Shown piece after piece: positions 22,055 to 33,889 of a stretch of DNA of 64,000 nucleotides. Position 1 is the first letter of the stretch. Each line of letters opens with the position of its first letter. The notes below the pieces were generated by a model. It was not told the origin of the DNA and made no database searches. It saw only the letters and a list, made by a program, of their open reading frames with translations. Made by a program: the position numbers and the translations under genes. Origin of the DNA: Clarkia xantiana subsp. parviflora (taxonomy: Eukaryota > Streptophyta > Magnoliopsida > Myrtales > Onagraceae); assembly GCA_036873135.1 (NCBI GenBank), contig JAPTYO010000005.1, positions 5,062,166-5,126,165 of the forward strand, written 5' to 3'.

Positions 22055-22340
22055 CTCTCAAGATACGTTCTTGGGGACGTTAAAAATGTTTTCTTAGGAT
22101 ACGCTCCCGGGAGCGTCGAAAGTATTCGCAAGATACGCTCTTGGGGGTGTCGAAAGTTATCGCAAGATACGGTCTTGAGGGTGTCAAAAGTGTTCGCAAG
22201 ATACGCTCCTTGTGGCGTCGAAAGTGATCGCAAGATATGCTCTTGGGGGCGTCGAAAGTGATCGCAAGATACGCAACTGGGGGCGTCGAGAGTGATCGCA
22301 AGATACGCTCTTGGGGGCGTCGAAACTATTCGTAGGATTG
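22055..22340. repeat. Gypsy1 palindromic-core tandem repeats (about 34 bp)
   Basis: About eight units, consensus AAGATACGCTCTTGGGGGCG followed by TCGAAAGT. The core is a 16-bp inverted repeat. It is perfect at 22101-22116 (ACGCTCCCGGGAGCGT), and 22065-22080 (ACGTTCTTGGGGACGT) keeps the outer pairs with both sides changed. The same core is repeated in Gypsy2 at 38165-38740. Confidence 0.9.
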
Positions 22341-22620
22341 GCTCCTAGAGGGCACAAAATATGGCCGTAGTATAGAACTGCTCTCAAGATACGCTCTTGG
22401 GGGCGTCGAAAACTGTTCGCAAGATTGGCTCCTGGAGGGCGCAGAATGTGGTCGCAGTATAGAACTGCTCTCAAGATACGCTCTTGGGGGCGTTGAAAAC
22501 TGTTCGAAGGATTGGCTTCTGGAGGGCGCAGAATGTGGTCGCAGTATAGAACTGCTCTCAAGATACGCTCTTGGGGGCGTCGAAAACTGTTCGCAGGATT
22601 GGCTCCTGGAGGGCACATAA
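22335..22620. repeat. Gypsy1 higher-order repeats (about 87 bp)
   Basis: Three and a half copies of a composite unit: GGATTGGCTCCTGGAGGGCG, then GTCGCAGTATAGAACTGCTC, then the palindromic-core motif, then GTCGAAAACTGTTCGCA. Gypsy2 carries one or two looser copies of the GGCTCCCGGAGGGCAC part at 38205-38260. Confidence 0.88.
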
Positions 22621-25420
22621 TGTGATTTTTACCTGATGTTATTTTCTAGGTAGGGTGCGTGTTTGATACGCCGTCTGAATCTGTACTTGGGTTTTCTTTT
22701 TTCCTGTTACCTGGGATTTTCCTGAGTGTGAGAGATCACCTTTCGAGGGCGATGGCTCGTGGTCGCCAACTTAGGGCGAATCCATACAGGGTGTTGAGGT
22801 TGTTTCCCTCTTCTGCGACTTCTCTAGGAGGAATGGTATTGCGTTCTCTCGTTGCTTTTTATTTCTAATCTCCACTTCTATATTTAGGTGGAGTGCCAAG
22901 TACTTTTTCGTTTGGTGCCCCTAAAGTTTCTTGGTGGTCGCACCGTTTTTCATTTTTGGCCTTTGATGGCCCCTTGTTCATTTTCTTGGTTAGGTACCTC
23001 TTTTGCTTGGGGCTCCCTACTCTTGTGTTTATTTAATATATATGCTTGCTTGGGTGAAATGGGTGTCCCTTGCAGGACCTACTCTTGCTCATGCTTGTTT
23101 GCTTCAATCATATCCATGGTTTGGAAAATACTTTTGCCGGGTGTATCTCTTAGAGTTTGGAGGGAAGCTTTTTCTTTTGGGTGGGGGTGATTTCCATTCC
23201 CTTGGTAACTAGAATGTGGTAGCGTCCGTATCCAGGGGAGGCTTGTATATTCTTTCCCCATTTTCCTTGTATTTTGATTTTAAAAAAAATTGCGGTGAGG
23301 ATCGAATAGGAGTAACATTTCTTGGAAGGGGTTGCTTTTGAGTCGAAAAGATTCCTCATATGATAGTGTCTCGAGTTGTTTAACTTGAAGTTGTTTTTCA
23401 AAATGGGGTTTCTTATCAATGCACCTTGCGTCGGATTTTGGGGTCCGATCGAGCTGTAATAATCTTCTTGAAGTGTTGTGGTACTTAGTGTGCTTCGCCT
23501 TTACCTTTACCTTGGAGTTTTTTTGAATGCTTTTAGGGAGTGTTACCTTGGTCATGTTCCTCCCATCTCCAATCTTGATTGTAAGCTCCCTTTGAATTAG
23601 GACTTGAACTTAAAAATTATGTTTTCCTTTAGGTTTGCATATTTTGTCTCGTGATTTTCCGTGGGTTTTTCCTTGTGTTGGTTATGCCTTGCAGACTAAC
23701 ATCATTAGAAGTTACGTTTGTGTTGCGGACGCACACGTGGGTGGGGGATATCGAATTGATGGGTTCCCCCCTTTTTCTTTATCGTAACCTTCATTCGTTG
23801 AGTGTTTGGCGTATAACCTTAAGGGCAGGATTTTTCCATCGCTGGTCCCTTTACTAGGATTTTTCTCTTGATGGGATGTTGGATACAAATTTCTTACCAC
23901 ATAATGACAAGGCATTTGGTAAGGGTGTGCGTTTAGTGTAAGGGTCGATCTCGAACCCTCACTTCCCATGTTGTTGAGCTCCTCCTTGGTTGAGCTTGGA
24001 GAACTCTCATCATGCCTTAAGGCCCTTGATGGGAAGTGTGTCCCATTTTTCATATTCCCGTTGTGGCACTATCTCTTTTGTAAGCCCTATGTCTTTAGAG
24101 TTTGTCGTTGGCGATGAGGAATGTTTCTTCTCTGGTTGGGATATGCTCTTGCTTTGTATAGGCTTGCTGGTATCACTTGTGATTAAAGTTCCTTTAGCGT
24201 AGCCCCCTTTTTTGACGGTTGTGTAAGATCACATAGGTCGGGTGGTGTTCCTTTATGGATTGCGTAGTAGGTGAGGCGTTTGGCACTAATATGCTTCTTG
24301 CCTTGTTTTTCTTCTCCGTGGCTTTGGTAGGTGGAGTTTAAATCCTCCCCCCTCCTTCGTTAATAGTTGGTTTGTACGCTCTACGGTGATGTGGGTTTCA
24401 GTTTGAATGGTGCCCCCACTTGCTCATTACTTCTTAGAATTTCTTCAATGGGATGTTAAACGCATTTCGCTTCTCCCTCAGTAGTAAAGCTCTATCCTTG
24501 GGCATCTTTTTCGAGGTTTTGTTCCTGAATACACCTCATGGATGTGTATGTTTATCTTTTTGAGATGTTTTATGAGAGAGAGTCGTTCAAAATGGTGGTC
24601 CTACTAAAAAACAGCGGACCGAGTTGTGGAGTCGGGTCAGCGGATCCATGTAGTAAGGTCGTGTATCGGATGGTCGCGTCCGATCAGGACGACTGCTATG
24701 AGTCGGAATCGGAGGTCTGCACGATCGGTTACCGCTTCTTGGGATGTTTATTTGCATACATTCTCGGGGTTCCCGACATCTCTGTTGTTTATTTTGATTT
24801 CCTCTTGGCCTTTAGGCGTGAGAGATTGTCATAATGCCTTTTTGGTAATGCGTGGTTTTTCTTTTCGCTCATTTCTTATTCAGATCACCTTTCGATGTGT
24901 GGTATGGGAGGACGACGGTGCTGGCAGTATGTCTAGCGTTAACAGTTATGCGGGTGTCTCCCGCTTGTGGGAAGTTGCTCTTACGAAACCAATATCCTTC
25001 TGATGTTGAAGCTTTTGGTGACCTTTGTGATGACTAGGGGATCATTCTTTATTTTTCGATGTCGTGACATTCTCCGTATCTTGGCCTGGGATTTAGAATT
25101 TATCTCACCCCTCTGGTGTTGAGTATACCCTTTGATTTGGGTGCGCTTTGCAAGCGCGATTACTTTGAGGGTGCATGCGCTTTGAAAATGTGCGCGCTTG
25201 GTAGGTTGTAGTGGTGTGACGCAATGTGTCCTCGACGCGGCCCACATGACAGGGTGAGGTGATGGTAACCGATGCAGTGATCGGTGAGAGCTCGACGACG
25301 TAGGATGGTTTTGCGGAGCAATGTGACGAACTCGGATGGTCGATGGCGGCAATTACGACGAATCACAACGACTGAAAATCAGGGGAAATTCCTCTCCTTA
25401 CGACGAAACATTCCCCATAT
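22621..25420. mobile_element. Gypsy1 interior, right part, no recognised gene
   Basis: About 2.8 kb with strand-asymmetric T-rich composition on the plus strand. Many short frames exist, none longer than 125 codons and none with known motifs. This is where gag and pol would lie in a coding Tat element, so the element is a large non-autonomous derivative. Bases 25421-25504 are AT-rich and unassigned. Confidence 0.5.
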
Positions 25421-25504
25421 TTTTTACTTGTCATACGATAGGAGTTTGCAATGCATAGTAATATCAAAGTATTTAGATAATTGAATGTGTAGTGAAAGAT
25501 TACT

Positions 25505-26660
25505 CATCCATGAAATGGCGGCTTTAGCAAGGAGAAATACTCTTCCTGAGGTGGACTTACAATCGTCCGGATCACCACCATGGTCGGCGTCACTGAACCC
25601 AGTCAATTCAAGCTTACTACCCGCATAACACAGTCTGTAGTCAGCAGTACCTTTCAGATATCGAATAATTCATTTCCCGACTCGTAAATGTTGATATGCA
25701 GGGTCTGATTGGAAACGTTTTACTAAGCTCACAGCGTAACAGATATCCGGACGAGTGAATAGCATGGGGTACATCAGACTACCAACCATACTGAGGTACT
25801 CAGCACTTTTAATTTGTTCACGCTCCGCCTGGTGTTTTAAGCCCTCACGCTTCGACAGTGCGCACCCAAACACTACCGGCGTATCCACAGGTTTGGAATC
25901 TTGGAGAATGAACCTTCTCAACAATTTGTTGATATAGGCTTCTTGAGAAAGATATAGTTTACAAGCAGCCCGATTCATAGCAATCTTAATGCCTAGTATG
26001 TATGTGGGTTCTCCCATGTCCTTCATCTCGAATACAGATGCCAGCCAGAACTTTGATTCATTCAAATAACTCATGTCGTTCGCGGAAATGAGTATGTCAT
26101 CGACGTATAATGCCAAGATAACATACTTCAACTTAGAGGCTTCATGTACACACTGGGATCCTCGTGAAGATTCACGAATCCGTTGCAAACGATTTCCTCG
26201 TGGAACCCGAGGTACCATTGCCTAGACGATTGTTTAAGAACATAGATCGATCTTTGAAGTTTACAAACTTTAAGTTCGTTCCTAGGGGTTACGAAACCCT
26301 CGGTTGCTCCATGTAGATCTTTTCCTCCAACTTCCCATGAAAGAATGCAGTCATAACATCCATTTGGTGCAGCTTCTGACTGAGGCTAGCAACTCGGGCC
26401 AGGATGGCCCGGACTATGGTGTAACGCACAGTCGGTGAGTATGTTTCATCAAAGTCCACTCCGTGGAATTGGGTATATCCTTTTGCTACCAATCTTAGTG
26501 AGTTCGATTTCATAACCCACATTGCCACTATAGCTCTGTGGTTTGCAGGCAAATCAACTAACGACCATACCGAATTGGCTTTCATAGAGGCGATTTCTTC
26601 CTCCATTGATTTCCTTCATTCCTTCGCTTGAGGTCCTTCCCAAGCTTGTTTAACCGTTAC
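25505..26660 (-). pseudogene. Copia element C reverse transcriptase and RNase H start
   Basis: Minus-strand RT. The N-terminal part at 26606-26289 (MEEEIASMKANSVWSLVDLP, LVAKGYTQFHGVDFDETYSP, MDVMTAFFHGKLEEKIYMEQ) meets a frame break near 26288. The main part is at 26218-25670, with the catalytic box YVDDILISAND intact, then FEMKDMGEPTYILGIKI, KPVDTPVV and CYAVSLVKRFQSD. RNase H starts at 25606 (MTGFSDADHGGDPDDCKSTS, AISWMS) and is cut at about 25505, where unrelated AT-rich sequence begins. The YVDD box makes this RT better preserved than that of element B. It belongs to the copia family with the non-coding spacer. Confidence 0.88.
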
Positions 26661-26889
26661 CGGTTCATCAACCGAAGTCAGGTTGAACATTTCACCATTC
26701 TCGATGGAATACTTCTTTGGAGAAGTTTGGTGCCTTTGACTACGTCTAGGCTCAATATTCCCATCTTGAACTTGAACTACACTCCCACTAGGAACAATTC
26801 TCCTACCCGCAGCAACAATGATCTACGTGGTTGGATTGACTCCTCACACTGGATTTATTATGAAAATGTCTCCATTCTCATTTACCATG

Positions 26890-27360
26890 TCGTTCATTGG
26901 TGTTTCTGCCTCAAATCTCCCACTCGAAGTAAGTATACATGACTATCATCATCATATTCTAGTTCAGTTAAGACTTCATTCGTTTTGATGTTACCAAGCT
27001 TATGAAATTCGTCATCATGGAACATAACATCTCTGGACTCATGTTCGACCACGCCGCCATTCTCCTGAGCCGCCATAAACACGTATCCCTTAGAGTTCTC
27101 GGGGTACCTTATAAATATACTATTCAGGCCTCTGGGTCCCAACTTGCCGAATCGGCTGTTGGTTTGATGCGTGTATGCTGCGCAACCCAAGTTCACAGCC
27201 TGGTAAGATCCATCTCTTTGCCAGTCCACGGCTCATATGGTGTCGTGTCTACTGATTTTGAAGGAACAAGGTTTACTACATGAGTGGCAGTCAACAACGC
27301 ATCACCCTAGAAGGATATCAGAAGTTGAGCTTGCGACATCATGGTTCTGACCATGTCCAT
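26890..27360 (-). pseudogene. Copia element C integrase C-terminal tail
   Basis: On the minus strand it contains MSQ.QL.ISF-like residues at 27345-27310, VDTTPYE, then GLNSIFIRYPENSKGYVFMA and VEHESRDVMFHDDEF. This is the post-core segment of copia integrase and the start of the linker to RT. The catalytic core is absent, as in elements B and D. Bases 26660-26890 carry the linker in broken frames. Confidence 0.75.
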
Positions 27361-28290
27361 GAAGTGTGTGATTAAGATGCTCCGACAATCAGATTCATTA
27401 AAGGCGTATTAGGGATCGTCATTTAACGGACAATGGCCTTTTTCATTGCATACTCATATTTGAGGTTTTGTCCACCTCTCTTCGTGCATTAGGTTCTCAC
27501 CTTTTGTTTGATTATAATTCTCCACGAGAAATTACATGAGTAAGACCCGAAATGGGTATTTATGCAAATGAAAATTTATTTCGAACTTCGAATCAAACAT
27601 TTCACATAAATTTGTACTTTTTATCGATGTGTCCTATCTGTCGAAGGACATGCGCACTAAGCGCGTGACGCCAGGTGTTACCCATGGTGCAATCGTTTCG
27701 TTTCCAACATTTAATTTCATCGGTTTCGCACATGTTCGTCGTTACGATTTATTTATTTATTTTCATTAAGTACTAACAAATAAGGAATTTTTAATCTATT
27801 CGCGTTCTAACTACACAATAGACGGGTTTATAAAAATTCCGATGGAGTATGTTAATCGTTTCGTTTTACTCGACCATTTGTCCTGGCCGAAATTTGGTTC
27901 TTAAACTATAGGTTTGGATTTTCGTTTCGGATTGTTCCCTTTGACCGGGCCGATTATTGATAAGTAAATTGTACTTCGAATTGAATAACAATTACTTTAT
28001 TCAATAATACTGAATATAAAATAACCAAAATTCAACAATTCAAACGAGCAATCAAAAGGACAATAATAAAGTTCAAATCATAAAGCAACAACAAAGAGAG
28101 AGAATGATAGTCTTGAACATCTAGCCATCTTTAATCACCACACCTGAAAAGAGTTCACAAGTGAATCATATCAGATGATCTGTGTTTTAATAAAAAGTTT
28201 TACAGTTTTAAGTACATTGAAAACGAGACGTACCTGAGACGCTCTTTAATCAACGATATCTTGACCCACCGGATGTTCGTTTGTAACCTC
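27361..28290 (-). mobile_element. Copia element C non-coding spacer
   Basis: Reverse complement of the spacer type described at 7187-7930. The shared words include CTCATGTAATTTCTCGTG, CGAACATGTGCGAAACCG and TTTGTTAGTACT. About 500 bp at its gag-proximal side (27780-28290) is longer than in element B and is also seen in element D (59880-60290). No coding sequence. Confidence 0.7.
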
Positions 28291-28903
28291 TAGGGTCTTG
28301 CTCAATCCATGGTGTATGAATACCACGCTAGACTTCCATCGATGTCCTTTGGTTATTTATGAAGTTGGTCTCCCCTCTGCGCTGGTTACGGTGCCTGAAG
28401 AGACCCATTGTGTACTCAATCAAGAAAATTCCTTCATCGTCAACAAACTAAGAGAGTGGATACCTCTTCGATATTATAAATATTCTCTCCCATATAGACC
28501 TTTCAACTGGAAGGTCTTGAGCGGCTATTACACCAGCGTCCATGGACAGAAGAGCACCATACTCAACTATGATATTTCTTGCTTCAGCGGCCCTTCCTCC
28601 ACCGAAGCAGACGCGGAGGGATCACCAAAGTCGTAATACACTATAGTTGTCTCTGAAGTCTTCCGGAAACTCAAGAGTGAAAGTTGAGAGAATCACCATA
28701 GTTGCTTCCAGATCATCGTAGAACCTATCCCCTTGATCAGGACACATATTACCATGTTCATCTGTCATTGTTCTTTCTGCTTTCGCATCAATACAATGAT
28801 AAATTTCCCTTGCATCGAGGAGATCCTTCGCATACACACTCCAAACATTGTAGTTCACGCCATCAAGATTGAAAGGAGTATAGAAACTCACTCTACCAGC
28901 CAT
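28291..28903 (-). pseudogene. Copia element C gag N-terminus
   Basis: ATG on the minus strand at 28903 follows the conserved leader directly. The frame reads MAGRVSFYTPFNLDGVNYNV, then WSVYAKDLLDAREIYHCID and DLEATMVILSTFTLEFPEDF, the pattern of a copia Gag N-terminal domain (aromatic and leucine positions, LW near the end). It stops at 28622 after SVLRLW; homology to element D continues to about 28540 (GGKAAEARN, LSMDAGV). No zinc knuckle is seen. The sequence is unrelated to the Gag of elements A and E, although the leader and spacer on both sides are shared. Function would be capsid formation; this copy is broken. Confidence 0.6.
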
Positions 28904-30743
28904 CTAAATTAACATATTGACAATCATGCGACAATCAGGGAGACAATAACATTTTGAAAAAGAATTGCATACATCGGATATCTATGAGATAGAAGGCGAC
29001 AAGCAATGATTGCTCAGACATCTAACCAACCCGACCACCCGTAAACAAATGGAAGGAGGTCGTGAAAGAGTTCACATTACTGACGTCTTCTTTCTAATAG
29101 ATCGGTATTTTAAAACGGTTTAATCGCTTTCACCGGAACGGGGAGTTTTAACATACACCCGATCTTGGCTTTCCCAAGGCCTTTTTTAAAACATTTCGAG
29201 GAATCCATGCAAGCACATATAATTCTACTATACAAGTAAATTATCACATACAGCTACATCCTCAAACAATCATCCATACGCCTCATGCATCTAACGTTCC
29301 GAGGAACTCATGCAAGCACATATAATTCTACTATACAAGTAAATTATCACATGCGGCTACATCCTCCACATTCATGAATACGCATCATGCGCGATCACAC
29401 CACTTCAAACATGCATATTTGGCGACTGAATTTCAATTTTAAACATATGGGGCTGACTTGAAATTCATGCTAAAAATCAATAATGCGAACATCTAGACAT
29501 GGATTCTAGGCAATATGAACTATCACAACATGTCTATCGTTGTGCGCTACTCACTAATTTAAATCCAGGGCTCCGCCCACGACATGCATTATCCAACTAA
29601 CTAGACATAGTCAAGCCGCAATTCTAATCATGCAATAATATCAATTAATATAGCAATCACAATTAAGCCCACTAAATGATTCAGTCTCATAATCATGTAT
29701 CTCCGAGATCAATCCCCATAATCGAAACTAGGAATCAAGTTTGAATAAAACGTGAAAATATCAAACCTATTAGCATTGTGTAGGTAATTTGAAGTTCGAA
29801 AACATTTGGATTTTAAAATTTGACCATCCTATTTTTAGTTAACTCGGGTTGCTCCGACCAAAGGGTCTGGTTCACGTCAAATTCGGGTCGACCGTCTAGT
29901 CCGATGAAACCGGTCCAATTCGGTTTTAAATAGGAATTCGGTTATTCACACAAACCGGGTCGGTTTGGTTCGACCCATTAGTTACCCAGTCCGACCCGGA
30001 TAGGTCGGACCGATTGAGAAAACCTGGGCCAGTTGACCCGTCCTGCTTGAACCCGTGGAACCTGACCTGGTTCAGTTTGGTTGACCCGGTTGGACCGATT
30101 CGGGTTCCCATGGTTATCCGGGTCGGTCAAACCGACCCAGATGTGCAAATTGGACCGACCCATTACACTATTGGGTTCGGCCGAAATAAAACTTGTGGGC
30201 TAAGTAGGGTTTTAAAATCCACTAAAAACTTAACTTAGCCACCAAGTAATATTTAATATAGATATAATTTCCAATATTTGCACATATATATATATATATA
30301 ACTCGGCCAACATATATATACTGTCAAGATTCTCTATTAGTATCAACAATATATTTTCTCAATCTTTAGGCAACTAATATTTATCATTAATATCTAACAT
30401 TCCTAAAATCATGCTAGAATATATCGATAATTAATGTCACAATTATCATGTGAACCTAACCCTAACTTCGGTCAGATTCATCTTGTTAGGGCCTAAACTT
30501 AAAAAAAAATTAAAAGTTTAACATTAAGGTTCGGTCGAATAACATGTAATTAGGGTTAATTGTTAAATTTCAAGATTAAATTTTACTAAGATCAATAATC
30601 CAATGTTCAATTTAGATAAAGGTCACGTTTTTTCTTGAAGCTCATGAACGCCGATTTTACCAAAAACACTCAATTTCATGAATATCACTTTTACTAAAAA
30701 CTAAAGAACATCAATTTATCAAAATCATGAACTTCCTACACAT
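28904..30743 (-). mobile_element. Copia element C leader
   Basis: Reverse complement of the leader type at 1-1489. It keeps the GGGCTCCGCCCA block (29570), the inverted ACCGAACC-type array (29865-30165), the AT-rich start (30260-30300), and the end next to the gag ATG. No gene. Confidence 0.8.
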
Positions 30744-30755
30744 GCTTTGATACCA
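30744..30755 (-). other. Primer binding site of copia element C
   Basis: On the minus strand it reads TGGTATCAAAGC, complementary to the 3' end of plant initiator tRNA-Met (standard form TGGTATCAGAGC, one mismatch). It lies one base from the LTR end at 30757. Confidence 0.85.
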
Positions 30756-30756
30756 C

Positions 30757-31264
30757 TGTTGGAATTTGGGGATAATCACTACGAAAATAAAAATGAGGTA
30801 CATGTTATGTAACTAACACATACCTACAATGCTTTATGTAGCCCAAGATCGTGATGGGGAGTTCGCAGTCCGCCGGATTGCTCCTGTAGGAACCCTGATA
30901 CAAGAATCACCTACAAGGAATGGTCTCCACAGCAAAGCCTCTTTTCAATTTGTCAGCATGATGGATCTCTTGGGTAATTACTCGAAGCAATTTGGCACCT
31001 CCTTCTCTATATGGTTCGACCAAAACTTATGTCTAGGGAGGAGGAATTTCTTTTGTCTCAAAACTAAGGAGAAAGAGTGATTAAACATGAATGAATCCCT
31101 GACATCCTCTATTTATAAGATGAGGTGGGCAAAACCCTCCCAAGGTGCCCACCTTAAGTCTCGGTCGGCCAAGCATTAGGAGAGGCCCAATTCGTGACAT
31201 TACCCAGTTACTTAGGTATTGGGCTTATATTAAAGGGCTCCTATTACAGCGACTCATTCACCAA
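30757..31264 (-). mobile_element. Copia element C 5' LTR (truncated)
   Basis: Begins TGTTGGAATTTGGGG on the plus strand. It ends within CATTCACCAA, lacking the last bases (ATGCCAACA) of the full LTR, and has lost about 55 bp around 31190. An inverted repeat next to the TATA region remains (31123-31130 AGGTGGGC with 31147-31154 GCCCACCT). Confidence 0.8.
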
Positions 31265-31452
31265 TGAAAAAACTCACATCGTTCGCAGCAATGAATATGT
31301 CGTCGACGTATAACGTCAAGATAACATACTTCGACTCAGAGGTCTTAGTGTACACGTAGGGATCATCGTGAAGATTCACAAATCCGTTGCCAACGATTTT
31401 CTCGTGGAACATGTGGTACCATTGTGGAGACGATTGTTTAAGACCACAGTGT
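31265..31452 (-). pseudogene. Isolated copia RT fragment
   Basis: 188 bp of RT on the minus strand: LKQSSPQWYHMFHEKIVGNG, FVNLHDDPYVYTKTSESKYV, LYVDDIFIAAND. The catalytic YVDD is intact. It is wedged between the truncated LTR of element C and the LTR of element E, and both of its edges are abrupt, so it is a rearrangement scrap. Confidence 0.8.
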
Positions 31453-32049
31453 AAGCATATGGTGATGGGCGCCGTAATTGGTAGCACATAATATGTATAG
31501 TTTACCTAAGGAAATTATGTATATATCACATTAGGGTAATTGGGCCAGACCCAAATCCCAATTGACATGAGAGGCCCAAAATTGGGCCTCCCTATGCATA
31601 GAGGCCGACCGAAATTATGGTGTGGGCAAAGTGGTTGTCCACTTTGCTACTCCTATAAATACACGATGTTAGGGGATTTTTAGAGTTAATCACTATTTCC
31701 TCATTAGAGTGTTTTAGAGAGAAAAATCCTCAACCCCACACCACAAAGTTTCGGCCAAACCCACCTTCACCAAGGGTGTGCCAATTTGCTTTCCAAGCAA
31801 ACACTCCGGAGATCTGTCCCCGTGCCAAGAATCGATCAGAGGCTTTGCTGTGGAGCTTGTACCGCGTAGGGCTTCTCTAACAAGAACCTCTACGGGTCCC
31901 GATCGGAGGATCATAAACTCCCTTCTGAGAAGATCTTGGGTCTACGGATCATCCGAAATGGTATGTGCGAATCTTCCACTGCGTAATTACGATTACAAGC
32001 ATGTACCATGATTTAAGTATCCGTAGTGATTACTCCCCGTAATCTAACA
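31453..32049 (+). mobile_element. Copia element E 5' LTR
   Basis: Collinear with the other copia LTRs (CATATGGTGATGGGC start, GACCCAAATCCCAATTGACA, and the end ACTCCCCGTAATCTAACA). The first few bases are lost at the junction with the RT scrap. TATAAATAC lies near 31655, with a 9-bp hairpin upstream (31626-31634 GCAAAGTGG with 31639-31647 CCACTTTGC). Confidence 0.85.
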
Positions 32050-32050
32050 G

Positions 32051-32063
32051 TGGTATCAGAGCC
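32051..32063 (+). other. Primer binding site of copia element E
   Basis: TGGTATCAGAGCC, complementary to the 3' end of plant initiator tRNA-Met, one base after the LTR end. It starts minus-strand cDNA synthesis. Confidence 0.93.
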
Positions 32064-32725
32064 TGTGTTAGGAGTTCATGATTTTGATAAATTGGTATTC
32101 TTGAAATAAGAAATAAAAACGGAAAATTTTAAATTTTCGATTTTTAGTGTTGTTGGTGAAACCTAAATTTTCATGATGTTCTTGGTTAATTTGATTTTCA
32201 TGATCTTCAAGAAAAGTGTAATATTTATCAAAATCAAACATTGGATTGTATATCTAATTAAAATTTGATCTTAAAATTTGACCACTTGTTCCCAATTTTA
32301 GTGTTTAAGCCGAAACCCTAGGTAAATTACAAGGTAATATTTTAAATTTTTTAAGCACTAAGTGACAGAATTTTTGGCACAAATTTTGAATTATATTGTT
32401 TACCATATTTTAATTTTTAATTAAGGTAACAATATATCAATAATTGGGAACATAAGGGTAGATTCATATAAATATATAGAAATATATATCACTATCAATA
32501 TATCTAAATATTTAATAGTGTTAAAGATAATATTGATAGTTTTAATTGCCTAAAATATTGCGAAAATATATTGTCAGTATATTTGTTACCCTATTTAAGA
32601 TATTGACAATAAATAAATATATATTATATATTGTGCCGATTTTTTTATATATATATTGTTGATTGATTTAATATTATAGATAGAATCATAGCAATAGATA
32701 TATATATGTTTTAATAAGGTCCGAA

Positions 32726-32770
<45 letters not shown>

Positions 32771-33170
32771 ATATTGGAAATTATGTTATATAATTAATAT
32801 AACTTGGTGGGTAAGTTAAATATTTTATGGACTTTAAAACCATACTTGGGCCACAAGTAAACATTTCGGCCCAACCTTTGAAATTTTAATTATTGGGCCG
32901 GTCCAATATGTCAAACCGGGACGGATATAAATCGAACCGGGTTTTCTAAATCGGTTGGACCTAATCGGGTCGGGTCGAACCGGGGTAATTAAGTGGATCT
33001 AACCGAACCGGGTTTGTGTGTTGAACCGAACAAAACCCTATTTTATTGGACCGGTTCGGATCGAACCAGATTTTAAAATTAAAACTGGATCGAACCGAGC
33101 TGGATTTTAAACCGGACCGAACCGAGCTGGATTTTAAACCGGATCGAACCGAATTTATCGGAACCGGACC
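32064..33170 (+). mobile_element. Copia element E leader, first half
   Basis: AT-rich non-coding leader with a TA run at about 32735-32767 and the ACCGAACC array from 32905. From about 32590 it matches the start of this window, showing what lies just left of base 1 in element A. Interrupted at 33171 by Gypsy2. Confidence 0.82.
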
Positions 33171-33889
33171 TGTTAGGTTCTAAGTTTCAGGTCAACGGGT
33201 GGTCGGCCTAAACCTTATTCCTCACTGGTGAAACTGCGGGTTCGGTGCTCCTAAGTCCTGTCGTTCTGATCTATGTCCTTCTTTCCTTCACCTTCTCTTC
33301 TCCACGTGCCCTGCAAGAGGGGCAATATCAAGCACGGAGGGGGGGGGGGTGCTTGATGTACCCTCTCCGATGCCTAAGTCAGTACGATACTTTTTAGAGA
33401 GATAAAGCTAGAGAGATGTCAGAGCTAAATTGCACACTTAACCAAGATGATCAAATGAATGGTGGAAAGGTTGTATTTATAGGCAACGGTGTCATTAAGG
33501 TGGCTTAATGACATCGTTAACCTTTAAACACAGTTAATTTGCCCTTAATCTCGTAATTAAAACCTTAAAGCATGGAGAGGTTGGCGGAAATAAACTGAGT
33601 ATCGGAGTCGGGAAGCGGTGCCGGGACCCTTGGGGTGGGAGAAAATCCGACCCCCAAGGGTAGGGGTTGGGTGTGGCCACCCAACCCCTCCCTAGGGAAG
33701 ATAGGGTTGGCCAACCCTATCTCCCCTAGGTGAGTTTGCCTCGGTCCGGACGAGTATTTTGGCCTCGTCCGGACCGTTGGCGTTTCCGCGGGGTGTTTGG
33801 GTCGAAGTTTCAATTTACAATCATTAACGGGGTGATCAAAATAAAACGATTCGAAAGTCAACGGGTTCAAATTGGGCGTATATCCATCA
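33171..33889 (-). mobile_element. Gypsy2 3' LTR (719 bp)
   Basis: TGTTAGGTTC start and TATCCATCA end on the plus strand. It has an 11-G tract at 33339-33349 and paired arms at about 33660-33725 (GGGTTGGGTG/CACCCAACCC, and the perfect palindrome AGATAGGGTTGGCCAACCCT plus ATCT). Confidence 0.92.

Larger units (their letters stand above)
18511..25420 (-). mobile_element. Gypsy1: Tat-like element without coding capacity
   Basis: The left end is a gypsy LTR related to those of Gypsy2 and Gypsy3. Shared features are CCCTCTCTGATGC, the AGAGAGAAACTAGAGAGAAGGCAGAGCTC type block, TATATAGGCCTC, and the end TATCCATAA followed by TTGCCCCCGAG. In Gypsy2 the same CTCGGGGGCA sequence is the polypurine tract on the minus strand. 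The interior has no gag, protease, RT or integrase. It carries several tandem-repeat blocks, one shared with Gypsy2. The right end is vague, and AAATTCCTCTCCTTACGA at about 25389 repeats 18565-18582 inside the LTR, so a truncated second LTR may end there. It splits copia element C. Confidence 0.6.
17689..31264 (-). mobile_element. Copia element C (minus strand), split by Gypsy1
   Basis: On the minus strand the order is 5' LTR (31264-30757), primer site, leader, gag, non-coding spacer, integrase tail, RT, RNase H (cut at 25505), then after Gypsy1 the end of the 3' UTR and the 3' LTR (18276-17689). Joining the two halves is inferred from orientation, order and the truncation of each half at Gypsy1. 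About 1.2 kb of RNase H end and 3' UTR are missing at the junction. Confidence 0.65.

Noticed and set aside
22184..22618. 144-codon minus-strand frame with repeated ERILRAVLY
   Set aside because: Created by an 87-bp tandem repeat whose length is a multiple of three; no start context and not conserved in Gypsy2.
32051..32063. tRNA-Met sequence
   Set aside because: Only the 12-13 bases complementary to the tRNA 3' end are present: a primer binding site, not a tRNA gene. Same for 30744-30755 and 62817-62829.
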